Assembly: GCF_002286735.1 (NCBI RefSeq)
Contig: NZ_NRTA01000021.1
Location: forward strand, 1 to 64,000
Source of the DNA: Leptolyngbya sp. BC1307
GTDB taxonomy: Bacteria; Cyanobacteriota; Cyanobacteriia; Phormidesmidales; Phormidesmidaceae
Direction: 5' to 3'
DNA: 64,000 nucleotides
Shown here: positions 1 through 9,511 of the stretch, one piece after another
Layout: each line of letters begins with the position of its first letter
How positions within the stretch are numbered: position 1 is the stretch's first letter
Notes under the pieces: model-generated
Database searches by the model: none
What the model was told of the DNA's origin: nothing
What the model saw: the letters and a program-made list of their open reading frames with translations, nothing else
Program-made: the position numbers and the translations under genes

Positions 1-358
1 ACAGGCTGATACTACTCACAAAAAGGCTTTGAAAACATTGTTATCCTTAAACTTTCAATCCTTCAAGAATGTCCATATATCAAGCGTCTAGAGTATACCC
101 GGCAGCGTTGAAGCGACAGTCAGATGAAACTCCGTACCCAAATTCTGCAATTAATAACTTGCGAATTATTGAGCGAGGCAACTTGAGCCAAAGGTTTGAA
201 TGTACCTCACGCGAGCAAGAACCGCTATATTTCAGCATCGGTGACTCTGAAGATAATGACGGTGTCGTGGGTACAGGTAATCCGTAAGCATCGCTACTGC
301 TGAGATGAAATCCTCGTGATAGGGTCTGTCGTCAGATCATAACTATAGGAATCTATTT
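1..358. other. Left edge, no recognised gene
   Basis: The only plus-strand frame of note runs from 69 to 287 (72 codons). It has no recognisable motif, no membrane segment and no convincing ribosome-binding site, so I do not call it a gene. The minus strand also stays open over part of this stretch, again without a family I recognise. An AGGA at about 347-350 is the likely ribosome-binding site for the MOSC gene starting at 359. Confidence 0.4.
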
Positions 359-1192
359 GTGGAGCGAACATTTGTCGGAACCCTTAAGACGCTCTGGCGC
401 TATCCGGTCAAGTCGATGCAGGGTGAAGCTTTAGAATTGTCAGAGATTGGGGAGGGAGGGCTGCTGGGCGATCGCGCTTACGCCCTTTGGGATATGAAAA
501 CAAGCCGGGTGGCCAGCGCCAAAAATCCTAAAAAATGGGCTGATTTGCTGAACTGTCAGGCAACGCTTGAGAAAATGCCCCAGGTCAGTGAGCCCATCCC
601 CGCTGTGCAGATTTCTCTCTCAAATGGCACGACCGTGACGAGCGCCCAACCCGACATCGATGCGATACTCTCCGGCTGGATTGAAAGAGACGTACAGTTT
701 CTCTCTTCTGTCCCTGAAACCCCCAGCTTGGATCAGTATTGGCCCGATGTAGAAGGGACCCCCCACCGAGACACCGTCACCGAGCTATTGATGCCGCCCG
801 GCACCTTTTTCGATTCTTGCCCCATTCACGCCCTGACCGTAGCCACTCTCGAACGACTCAAAGCGCTCTATCCAGCCGGTGAGTTTGATCCCTGTCGTTT
901 TCGGCCTAACTTGTTAATTGATACGCAGGCTGAGCAGGCAGACTTTGTCGAGCAGAATTGGATTGGCTGCGTTCTCTCAATCGGAGATTCTGTGACGCTC
1001 AAGGTAGATACGGCCTGTCCTCGGTGCGTGGTCACAACGCTGCCACAGCAGGGACTGCCGCATGATCTCGATATCTTACGAACGACCGCACAGCACAACG
1101 ATGTGATTGCTGGGATTCGGCTGTCGGTCATGCAGGCGGGCACAATTCGCAAAGGAGATTCTGTCTGGATCGAGGCGATCGCTTCAAGTTAA
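359..1192 (+). CDS. MOSC domain-containing protein (YcbX/MOSC N-terminal type)
   Basis: The 277-residue product starts at GTG 359, with AGGA about 8 bases upstream. The N-terminus has the MOSC N-terminal beta-barrel pattern (LWRYPVKSMQGE, then GLLGDRAYAL). The C-terminal half has the MOSC sulfur-carrier core, with FRPNLLID, a CVLSIGD strand and the conserved Cys in ACPRCVVTT near residue 221. Family members bind molybdenum cofactor or carry sulfur and include N-hydroxylated-compound reductase components. The substrate of this one cannot be read from sequence. Length is normal and no lesion is visible. Its stop codon overlaps, on the opposite strand, the ancestral end of the decayed pbpC gene (1189), so the two genes are convergent. 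The family call is firm; the function is open. Confidence 0.85.
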   Translation: MERTFVGTLKTLWRYPVKSMQGEALELSEIGEGGLLGDRAYALWDMKTSRVASAKNPKKWADLLNCQATLEKMPQVSEPIPAVQISLSNGTTVTSAQPDIDAILSGWIERDVQFLSSVPETPSLDQYWPDVEGTPHRDTVTELLMPPGTFFDSCPIHALTVATLERLKALYPAGEFDPCRFRPNLLIDTQAEQADFVEQNWIGCVLSIGDSVTLKVDTACPRCVVTTLPQQGLPHDLDILRTTAQHNDVIAGIRLSVMQAGTIRKGDSVWIEAIASS

Positions 1193-2692
1193 TCCTCACT
1201 CGGACTGATGGCTGAGAACCCCGGTCTTTCGGTCGAATCGTCAGGCGATCGCACCTGGAAGTGAACGCGATCGCTCAACTCTCCACTCTTCACTTCCAGC
1301 ACCCAATTTCCTAGCTCCATCGGCCAAAAAACTTCATGCTCAGCCACAGTCTCCAAAGGCCGACCGTTCAGCCGTCACTCCACTGCCTCGCCCGCTGGTG
1401 CCGCAATCTTAAACGCTAGCCGGGCCGCATCCGCTGCCACAAAATAAGCATCCTCACGCGGCGTCAAAATTCTTAGCTCGCCGGTCGTCAAAGCCGCCTC
1501 AGGTTGACTCGCTAGCCACTCGTCATACTCCGGCGGTAGCTCAAAGGGCTGATCGGCTGAATGGTCATAGTCCGCCAGATCATCGGGCGCAAAATACTCT
1601 TCTACCACCGTCGTACAGTCGGCAGTTGGCTTACGCCCAGAAATCGCACAAATCGGTCGTTTCTCCCAGTCGGTCAGGGGCGGAAAGTTCTGCGGATCTT
1701 GCTTTTCGTGCAGATGCAACAGAATTCGCTGCCACAGCGGCGCGGCTCCCATCACCCCAGAGATTTTTAGTCGCCAGCGACTGTACAATCTGTTGAACCT
1801 GCGCCTGTACAAAATTTTGCAGGGGCAAATCGAGAGTTGTTTGTAGTTTGGCAGGGTGGGCGTCCGGCAGTTGCTCAGCCAGCCAAAAGAGAAAGTGGGG
1901 CGCGGCCTGAATGCCCGGCGATCGCTGCTGCAAATCTACCTGCTCTCCAGCCACCCGCTGAGCCTGCTGCAGATTCAAAGCGCCATCGGCCACCATGCGG
2001 CTGAGCACATAGCCCTGCCGCTGCTTCAGCGCCTGCCAGTGAAAATAAGGGTCTAAATCCACCGGGTTATTCGGCAGTGCTGCCAGCAAACTCGCCTGGG
2101 CCAGATTCAGCTCCGAGGCCGGAATGCCAAAGTAAACCTGCGCCGCCGCCTCTACCCCGTAGATATTGCTGCCCATCGGCAGGCGGTTAATATAAGCGGC
2201 CAAAATGTCATCTTTACTCATTCCCGCTGCCAAGCGCCAGGACAGCCAGACCTCACTGGCTTTATGCGCCAGCGTTCGAGGCGCAGACTCCAGCATTCTG
2301 GCGAGCTGCATCGTAATCGTCGAAGCCCCGCTGACAATTTCACGAGCCTGAGCAGCTTCTAGGAGCGATCGCCCCACCGCTCGCAAATCCAGCGGCCCAT
2401 GCCGGTAAAACCGCTGATCTTCAGCCGAGAGAATTGCCTGGATAAAGCTGGGTGATACCTGTGCTAAAGGGACAACTGCTGTATGTTCCTGATCGCGGGT
2501 GAGAATTGTGCCTAAGCGGAGACCATGTCGATCGCTAAACTCCACCGCGAGCTGATTCTGCGCAATATCAACCGCTCGAATCGGAACCAGAGACGGAATA
2601 AACCGGATGACTATAATGCGCGCTAGTAGCCCTAACAGCCGCCGCTGCCAGAGATGATGAGGCGATTGAGCTCGCTTATACAGTCTGTTCAT
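1189..2692 (-). pseudogene. pbpC: Penicillin-binding protein 1C remnant, transpeptidase domain deleted
   Basis: From ATG 2692 the first frame encodes a membrane anchor and a GT51 peptidoglycan glycosyltransferase domain (SAEDQRFYRHGPLD, GASTITMQLARML, AAYINRLPMGSNIYGVEAAA). At about 1760-1775 this frame jumps from the linker (QIVQSLATK) to out-of-frame sequence that matches the end of the transpeptidase domain (SGVMGAAPLWQRIL) and then the C-terminal BiPBP_C domain. The whole middle of the transpeptidase, roughly 300 residues with its SxxK, SxN and KTG motifs, is missing. A second lesion, TGA at 1375-1377, sits where Trp is expected (VE*RLNGRP). The frame beyond it reads on as BiPBP_C (VFWPMELGNWVLEVKSG) to TAA at 1189. 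The intact enzyme polymerises and may cross-link peptidoglycan at the inner membrane. The GT51 part alone could still be translated (353 aa). Confidence 0.85.
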
Positions 2693-2890
2693 GACCTACA
2701 TTTTATCGAGCCAGTGACGCTTTGACAGGCTCCCCGCGCTGAACAGCAAGGCATCGACGGATGGACCGACCCAGTGTCGCAAGAGCCATGAGACTATTGC
2801 CGCCACCGTTCTTGGGCATGGTTCAACTATGGGATTAGTCAATAATGACCCTTGAAATGTATTAAAAGTTAATCATGATTCTCATTCTTA

Positions 2891-2918
2891 AACGTACTCA
2901 GAGCAACGTACTCAGAGT
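2891..2918. repeat. 14-bp tandem duplication
   Basis: AACGTACTCAGAG plus one base occurs twice head to tail, with one difference at the last base. It lies just past the 3' end of the alpha-mannosidase gene. Confidence 0.85.
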
Positions 2919-2935
2919 AATTTGACCCAGAAACC

Positions 2936-5900
2936 TTAACTCTTACAGTCTGCTAAGTCGGTCAGTCTGCTAAGTCGGTAGGTGCTGATTTGCCAGGGCT
3001 TGATATGAGTAGGATACTCATTTGCGGTAGGCATTTCGAGGAGGTTTGTGTGAATTGGGTTGGGTATGGCGCGACCATCACTTTCCAAACTCGCAAACTC
3101 ACCAAGCCCGAGCGTCTGGCTGCTCGCTAAAACTGCACTTTCACCATGCGCTTCGTAACAGCGCAGGACAAATTCGTTGGGATCTGATTCTGCAGGCTTG
3201 AGCGCAGAGAGAATTAGGTTGGGATTGTGGATTTGTAGAAAGCTGTGCGCCCCTTTTTTCAGGCTTTGATCTAACTGTTTGGGCTGTCCTTGATAGACAA
3301 TAGGCGGAATATTCAGTTCGCGAGCATGGTGGACGGTGCGAGCTGATTGCCAGGTACCCGAATGAGGGTAAATAGCGTAGGTGAAATGGTGATGGCCTTT
3401 GTCAGCAGAAGGATCTGGCCAGATAGGAGACTTGAGGAGAGTAAGCCGCAGGTGGCTTGGGCCAGCGTCAAAGCCGTGTTTGCAGTCAGTCAGGATGCTG
3501 ACGCCAAAATCTGGGCTGCCGATATCGGCCCACCGCAGCGCAGGTACTTCCCACTGAGCTTTTTCGGCGGTGGTCTGTGGGCGGGTGATTCTGCGAATGG
3601 CCCCAAACGGGATTTCGTAGGTAGCTGTTTCTGAGGAGACAGTAAAAGAGAAGTTTGTTTTTAGGAGAACTTGGGTTTCTTGCCAATCGATATCAGTTTC
3701 GATTTTTAGATAGGGAGTACCTATTTCAAGACTGTAGATATGGCTAATGGTCGATTGTTGAAACTGGTAGGTAACCCTTAGTCTTTGATAGATGTCACCG
3801 TTTTCGAGCCAGCGAATAGACTGCAGTTTGGGGGCTGGTAGGGGATGATTTGCATAGTCCGGATCGATATTCCAGGCGTCCCAATATTGGCCTTTGTCTT
3901 GAAATGCCTGGAGCTGGTTGCTGGAGGCGCTAAGGGCTTCTGTCTGGGTGATCTTTTCTACCAGGCTAGCAATACATCCTGTTTTAGGATCGAGGGTTGC
4001 TTTGAGAAATTCGTTTTCTAAAATATATTGTTCTAGTTGCAGAGCATGAGTAGGGCGATCGCCAGGACATAGCCAAAAGGACTGATAGCCAACAGCAGGA
4101 ATATCGGCTGAGAAAGACACGTTGCAAACAGCCTGTCCTGAACGAACTGTAGAGCTTGTCTGACAAGGGATTGATTGGTTCTCTGAATTATAGATAGCCC
4201 AGTTGGGAGACAGCTTATCAGATGTCTCTGAGATTGGCAGAGTGATGACTGAGCTACGGGGCCAGCTGAGTGAATTAAATATGACGATAGGTTTAGCTTT
4301 TGGATGAGGCGGCTGGGAGAGATTAATTTGGCTGGCGATCGCCCCAATGCTCTCTCCTAAAACGCGCTGCCCAATGTCGCTAACTTTCTGCCAACCCTGA
4401 TTGGCATCGACAAACACTTCAGGAATAGCTGTACCCGGCAAAATATCGTGAAATTGATTGAACAGTAGCGCCTTCCAAGCCGCTTCTAAATCAGCTTTGG
4501 GATAAGGCTGGCTGGCCGTGAGCTGGGCAATAGTCGCGAATACTTCAGCCTGATATAGCAAGTCTTCGCAGCGGCGGTTTTGCTGTTTTTGATCGGCGTG
4601 GGTGGTGTAGCAGCCTCGGTGGAGTTCCAGGTAGAGTTCGTTGTTCCAGGTGGAAAGAGGGGAAGGGGGCAGGGGAAGATTGTCGATGTAGGTGTTAGGA
4701 GTGATGAATGTTAGCTGGGGGAAGAAGGGTGACTTTTCCCAGCGCTGCGCTTTTTCGAGCATGTCGCGGGTGGGGCCGCCGCCATGATCGCCTAAGCCAG
4801 GCAGCCACAGGGTATTGGGTATCCCGGTGCTGTCCTCCCACTTTTTGGCATGAGCGGACATTTTTACAGGATCGATGTCGGAGCCGATGGGGGGGAGCAT
4901 AAGGCTGAGGATGCGGCTACCGTCGGGAGATTGCCACCAAAAGAGCTGATGCGGGAATTCAGTGGTGTCATTCCAGGAGAGTTTGAGGGTGGCAAAGGTT
5001 TCGATACCGCCTTGGGTGAGCAGTTGGGGCAGTTGCCAGCAAAAGCCGAAGGAGTCAGGCAGCCAGGCGATTTTGCTGATTTGGCCAAATTTTTCCTGGC
5101 AGTAGCGCTGACCGTAGAGCAGGTGACGAGCGATCGCTTCTCCACTAACCAAATTAAATTCAGGCTCGATCCAAAGCCCGGCGTCAATGCTCCAGCTACC
5201 CTCTGAAACTTTTTGCTGAATTTGCTTAAATAGTTCAGGGCGGTTGCGCTCTAGCCATGCGAAGAGAGCTGGGCTGGAATGCGTGTAGGTAAGAGTGGGG
5301 AAATCTTTCTGTAAATCTAGAACAGATCGAAAAGTGCGTTCAGCAGCGTCCCAGGTGTCGGCAACCGGCCACAGCCAGGCCATGTCGAGATGGGCATGAC
5401 CAACGCATTGAATCTGTCGCTGTTTGAGCGTCGCCGCTAAAGGGATAAGGTTTGCTCTCAGTTGAGCAAGAGACTGTTGAAAAGGGTGGTTTGCCAGATC
5501 TTGAACGGTTGCAGCCTTAGTTAAGCTGCTCCAAGCTAGCTGAGAGAGGGCGGTCTGTATCTGGGTTTGGCAGGCAGGTTCAAGGGTTGCTAAAACGGTG
5601 AGTTCGTCAGCGACAAAGCTGGGCTCGGGTGTGGGTGAAGCGTCGGGTAATTCGTAGAAAAGATGCGATCGCACTAACGCCCCCTCGTCATGACCGGGGC
5701 TAACCAGCCGCAGGGCTATTTGAAACGTCTGACCTGCCATGACGCCAGGGCTCAAGCAAATGCGGGTGAAGCATTCAAACAAGTCTCCTGTCTGCACTAA
5801 GTGCCCATCGACATAGATCTGCGCCTCATCAGCCCACCAGGTCAGCCCGAGCCGCAAACTCATGCCCGCCAAGGGATAACCGTGAAAATCAGACGGTACC

Positions 5901-6130
5901 GTAATCGTCTGATAAAGCCAGAGAATATGACGACCGCGCTCCCAAGCGATATGCTGGCGGTCGTTTAGAGCAGCAATAGGCGCGTTGGTTGTAAAAATGT
6001 CTGCCAGGGCGATTTCTTGAGAATGCTGCCGCCAATTGGCTTGAATACTCTGAGTATTAAGCTGACGCAGGCGGTCAAGATTGGCTTGGAGGGCTGAGGG
6101 AATGGCGAGATTAACGTCGGCAGAGGCCAT
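2936..6130 (-). CDS. Alpha-mannosidase, glycoside hydrolase family 38
   Basis: This 1064-residue enzyme shows the GH38 catalytic architecture. An N-terminal beta-sandwich (about 1-230) precedes the catalytic domain. The domain opens with the zinc-binding motif CVGHAHLDMAWLWP (about 242-255), continues with the nucleophile segment WLPDSFGFCWQLPQ (Asp about 358), and has a GLGDHGGGPT loop near 445. Large C-terminal beta domains follow. Family members cleave alpha-linked mannose from glycans. The class with this size is usually cytosolic, and no signal peptide is seen. GGAAG lies just before ATG 6130. It diverges from the gene at 6171 with only 40 bp between start codons. The last residues come from a 17-bp tandem duplication (2946-2979); without the second copy the protein would end about six residues earlier. 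Family certain; substrate linkage inferred. Confidence 0.93.
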   Translation of the reverse strand: MASADVNLAIPSALQANLDRLRQLNTQSIQANWRQHSQEIALADIFTTNAPIAALNDRQHIAWERGRHILWLYQTITVPSDFHGYPLAGMSLRLGLTWWADEAQIYVDGHLVQTGDLFECFTRICLSPGVMAGQTFQIALRLVSPGHDEGALVRSHLFYELPDASPTPEPSFVADELTVLATLEPACQTQIQTALSQLAWSSLTKAATVQDLANHPFQQSLAQLRANLIPLAATLKQRQIQCVGHAHLDMAWLWPVADTWDAAERTFRSVLDLQKDFPTLTYTHSSPALFAWLERNRPELFKQIQQKVSEGSWSIDAGLWIEPEFNLVSGEAIARHLLYGQRYCQEKFGQISKIAWLPDSFGFCWQLPQLLTQGGIETFATLKLSWNDTTEFPHQLFWWQSPDGSRILSLMLPPIGSDIDPVKMSAHAKKWEDSTGIPNTLWLPGLGDHGGGPTRDMLEKAQRWEKSPFFPQLTFITPNTYIDNLPLPPSPLSTWNNELYLELHRGCYTTHADQKQQNRRCEDLLYQAEVFATIAQLTASQPYPKADLEAAWKALLFNQFHDILPGTAIPEVFVDANQGWQKVSDIGQRVLGESIGAIASQINLSQPPHPKAKPIVIFNSLSWPRSSVITLPISETSDKLSPNWAIYNSENQSIPCQTSSTVRSGQAVCNVSFSADIPAVGYQSFWLCPGDRPTHALQLEQYILENEFLKATLDPKTGCIASLVEKITQTEALSASSNQLQAFQDKGQYWDAWNIDPDYANHPLPAPKLQSIRWLENGDIYQRLRVTYQFQQSTISHIYSLEIGTPYLKIETDIDWQETQVLLKTNFSFTVSSETATYEIPFGAIRRITRPQTTAEKAQWEVPALRWADIGSPDFGVSILTDCKHGFDAGPSHLRLTLLKSPIWPDPSADKGHHHFTYAIYPHSGTWQSARTVHHARELNIPPIVYQGQPKQLDQSLKKGAHSFLQIHNPNLILSALKPAESDPNEFVLRCYEAHGESAVLASSQTLGLGEFASLESDGRAIPNPIHTNLLEMPTANEYPTHIKPWQISTYRLSRLTDLADCKS
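2946..2979. repeat. 17-bp tandem duplication in the 3' end of the alpha-mannosidase gene
   Basis: CAGTCTGCTAAGTCGGT is repeated exactly, head to tail. Seventeen is not a multiple of three, so the copy changes the reading frame of the gene end. Read without one copy, the protein stops right after YRLSRL; with it, residues TDLADCKS are added. Confidence 0.9.
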
Positions 6131-6170
6131 AACTTCCGTTAGAATTTAGAGCAGCGAGGGGGCAAATGAC

Positions 6171-7283
6171 ATGACTTCTAGCCCATATCAAAGTAATTTA
6201 TTACGGTTTGCGATCAGTCAGTATCGGCGCGGCAGGGATCGGCATCGCCGCGCTGTTCGTCAGGCCCGAGGGACGGCGACGCTGGGCGTGAGTTTAGGCG
6301 TCGCCCTGACCGTGTTTCCAGTGTACGCCCTGGTTAAGGCGTCTCGATTGGCCGGGCAAAGGCTCAAACAGTCTGTCAATAATATGCGTTTATCTGGCCG
6401 TCTATTCGGGTCGGATGCAGGTACGAACGAGCTGATAGACTTTTCGGACTTTGATGCGCTTCCTACTGCACTTGAGCCCTCGCCGAACGTGGGGCCTGCA
6501 AGCAGTTCAGAGACATCATTATTAATGGCGCAAACGCTGATGGCCGTTGGTGCTTGTCTTTCTCCTGTGCAGGTAAAGCTGCTGCGGGCAATGCGCAGTC
6601 AGTCGGACGATCTATCTACTGGTCTCTCTACTGCCGAGGCAGGTGCCTGCATGACGGGTCGGATTACCGCGATCGCCAGTGACTTAGAGACGCGATCGCT
6701 CGTCCTCGTCTTGGGCCATACCCTTGTGTGGCGCGGTCTGAGCGTAGCGCAGCAGCAGCAGCTTTGGGAGCAGATAGCCCGGCTCATCAGCGGCGGCTAT
6801 CCCAAACGCAGCTCTTTTCAGGCTGGCACATCAGCGGCTTTTACTCCCAACCCAACGGCCAAAGTACTGCCGGGTCAGTCTCGCGGTCTGATGCAGCCTG
6901 TGCTCCTATTTTGGATTGAGGTGCTCAAGACCGTTGCTCAGCGGCAAAAGCGGTCTAAGCGTTTTAGCAGCCGTATTCCTAAGCTATCTAGCGGTTCTGG
7001 CAGACTGTCAGATTCATCGCCCAAACCGAGACTAGCGCCTGGGCCTGCGCTTATAGAAGCGGCTTCAAATTTACAGTGTGCCTTGCCCGCACATAGACCA
7101 ATTACATCAGCAGTAAAGTCCGTGGGCAGCGCCAGCACAGCAGACTGGGAAGCAGATGTCTTGGCTGCGAGCTATATTGAGCACCCGTTAGAAAAGCTGC
7201 TGAAGTGGATGGATCAGATTTTGCTGTGGTTAGAAACTCACTGGCAGACGCTGAAGTCTTGGCTATCGTCGTCGGGATCTTGA
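6171..7283 (+). CDS. Hypothetical protein with one membrane segment
   Basis: I do not recognise this 370-residue protein. The N-terminus is very basic (RRGRDRHRRAVRQARG, about 19-34) and is followed by one hydrophobic helix (about 36-55, LGVSLGVALTVFPVYALVKA), so an N-in membrane anchor is likely. The rest is soluble, with helical stretches, a Ser/Pro-rich low-complexity region (about 200-300) and a Trp-rich C-terminus (LLKWMDQILLWLETHW). ATG 6171 is preceded by GAGGGGG. It is divergent from the alpha-mannosidase across 40 bp, so the two promoters must overlap or share elements. Codon use and embedded HIP1 sites resemble neighbouring genes, so I take it as real. Confidence 0.65.
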   Translation: MTSSPYQSNLLRFAISQYRRGRDRHRRAVRQARGTATLGVSLGVALTVFPVYALVKASRLAGQRLKQSVNNMRLSGRLFGSDAGTNELIDFSDFDALPTALEPSPNVGPASSSETSLLMAQTLMAVGACLSPVQVKLLRAMRSQSDDLSTGLSTAEAGACMTGRITAIASDLETRSLVLVLGHTLVWRGLSVAQQQQLWEQIARLISGGYPKRSSFQAGTSAAFTPNPTAKVLPGQSRGLMQPVLLFWIEVLKTVAQRQKRSKRFSSRIPKLSSGSGRLSDSSPKPRLAPGPALIEAASNLQCALPAHRPITSAVKSVGSASTADWEADVLAASYIEHPLEKLLKWMDQILLWLETHWQTLKSWLSSSGS

Positions 7284-7548
7284 TGATTCTTGCCATAAGC
7301 GACTAAGCCCTGGCGCAAAAAAGAAAGCCATCGAATGACTTCCCTCTATTGAGAACAGTTAGCTCATGGCTACATAAAGTAATCTAAAGATGATGGCAGC
7401 ATCAAATTACTTTTCTAGAACCATACTCCAACAGGCTAGTACTCGCGAGTTCTGATTTTTGAGAACCCTATTTCCCTTATTCATTGGGAATCATATGCGC
7501 AGATTGGTCTGATATTTAGTTACGCTGCAAAATTTTAAGCAACCGTTC

Positions 7549-9357
7549 ATGAACGTTCTAAAAGCTGTCGCTGCCTCAGATTTTAAGTGTGACTTCCAGC
7601 ATTTAGTCAGTCAAACGATTGAGATTATGGCCTGCTATGGGAGCGATTGCCGATACCGCGCCGTCAGTCCAGCGCTGACTGAAATCCTGCAGTGTTCTGC
7701 TGAAACCTTGGTGGGTAAAACAGATTCGGCGCTGGCGCAGATGGCAGATCAACCGGCTGACCTCAGAGCGTATTAGCCGGGCGATCGCGCCGCCTGCCGC
7801 TCCCATGACTGCTCTTGTTGGTGTTGAAATGCCAGGATTAGAGACCGCTTCACTGGCAAACTTGCCGTCTACTCACTCCCGCTCAGCCTCGTATCACTTT
7901 GACGGAAAAGTAAAAAAAAAATACCGGCAATCGCAACAACGTCGAAGCAACGCCGACCTATGAAATGGCCGAATTTATGCAGATTGTGCTCGACAGCATT
8001 CCCCAGTACATTTTCTGGAAAAATCGAGACTGCATGTACTTAGGTAGCAACCGTCGCTGGGCCGAAATGGCAGGACTGGGCGATCCAAACAATGTTGTAG
8101 GCATCACCGATAACGACCTGCCCTGGACCTCAGAGCAAAAAGACTGGTATGCGATGTGCGATCGCAAAGTGATGGAGACCGATACGCCCATGCTACGGAT
8201 CGAGCAATCTCAACGTCAGGCCAATGGCGAGCTGAGCTGGCGAGAAACTAGCAAATTTCCCTTGCACGACACCGAAGGCAACGTCGTTGGCCTGCTGGGC
8301 ACCATCGAAGACATTACCGAGCGTAAAATTTCTGAAGATCTGCTGAAACAGTCCGTAGAAAAGTTTCAAAATCTGGCCAAGCAGGGAGAACTATTGAACC
8401 AAATCTCAACTCAAATTCGCCAGTCATTAGAATTAGAATCCATTCAGCAAATCACAGTCAATGAGGTGCGACAGCTATTCTCCGCTGACCGGGTATTCAT
8501 CTACCGCTTCGACTTAGACGGGAATGACCAGGTTGCCGTAGAATCTGTGACTGAGAGTGGTTACTCCATCCTGGGCAATGCCGGGATGAACGGAAGATTT
8601 CATCATCAATATATCGAACAGTATCAGGAGGGTCAGATTCGAGCCCTCCCCAATCTCACCACTGCAGACCTTGACGCGCATTACAGCGACTATCTGCAAA
8701 TTCTCCAGGTACAGGCCAGTTTGACCGTGCCTATTCTAGTACAAGACACCCTCTGGGGACTGCTCATTGCCCACCAATGCTCAAAGCCGAGGGACTGGGA
8801 AGATAATGAGATTAATTTGCTGCTCACTTTAGCAGGTCAGGTCGGTGTTGCCATTCATCAGTCAACGCTATTTGCCCAGACTGAAAGCAGCGCTGCAGAG
8901 GCCAGAGAAAAAGCTCACCAGTTGGAGGAAAATGTTCAAGCGCTAAAGCGAGCCCAGGCACAGCTTATCCAAACTGAAAAAATGTCCAGCCTGGGACAGA
9001 TGGTGGCAGGCATCGCCCACGAAATCAACAACCCAGTGGGTTTCATTCATGGCAATCTCAGGCATGTAGAAAACTATATTCGCGACCCAGATAACGCTGC
9101 GTACCGAAGCCTGCGCCGATAATATTGTCATTAGCCTCACTGACAACGGTACGGGGATTCCACCCGCGATTAAAGATCGAATTTTTGATCCCTTCTTCAC
9201 GACGAAAGCGGTCGGAAAAGGCACCGGTATGGGGATGGCGATTAGCTATCAGATAGTAGTTTAGAAACATCATGGCCAGATTGAATGCTTCTCTGAAGAA
9301 GGCATTGGCACCCAGTTTGTGATCACAATTCCAGTACGACTGCCAGCTGCTGTATAG
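7549..9357 (+). pseudogene. PAS-PAS-GAF sensor histidine kinase, decayed
   Basis: Pieces of one kinase lie in different frames. From 7549 a PAS-like segment (AVSPALTEILQCSAETLVGK) stops at 7774, and its continuation is visible in another frame up to a run of ten A at about 7912-7921. From 7965 a long frame holds a PAS domain (DSIPQYIFWKNRD to GTIEDITERK), a phytochrome-like GAF domain (SADRVFIYRFDLDGN to VGVAIHQSTLFAQTE) and the HisKA dimerisation helix with the phospho-acceptor His in [17 protein letters not shown]. At about 9095 it jumps, with the N box missing, into the last part of the ATPase domain in another frame ([31 protein letters not shown]). A TAG follows where Glu is expected (QIVV*KHHGQ). 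The final stop is at 9355-9357. Kinase activity is not possible without the N box; the sensor part might still be made. Confidence 0.85.
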
Positions 9358-9424
9358 CGACGACAGTGCCCCTTACCTGTTCGTTTTCAAGAAGTCTCAG
9401 GTTACGAGTGCTAAAAATTGCTCA

Positions 9425-9464
9425 ACTAAAGCGGTCCCCAGATGCATCCGGGAACCGCTTTAGT
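9425..9464. repeat. Hairpin repeat, divergent copy A, between convergent genes
   Basis: An inverted repeat, ACTAAAGCGG at one side and CCGCTTTAGT at the other, surrounds GATGCATCCGGGAACC. The centre matches the other hairpin-repeat copies at 13131-13174, 33201-33253 and 63041-63085. It sits between the end of the kinase remnant and the end of the DUF4912 gene, so it could also act as a two-way terminator. Confidence 0.6.
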
Positions 9465-9511
9465 TCACTGAGTAGTACCCCTTTTTGCTTTTCGTTGCGG
9501 ACGGCTATACC

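Noticed and set aside
69-287. A 72-codon plus-strand frame at the left edge
   Set aside because: No motif, no ribosome-binding site and no neighbour context support a gene.
4864-5187. Long opposite-strand frames inside the alpha-mannosidase gene
   Set aside because: They are reading-frame shadows of the GH38 gene without motifs of their own.
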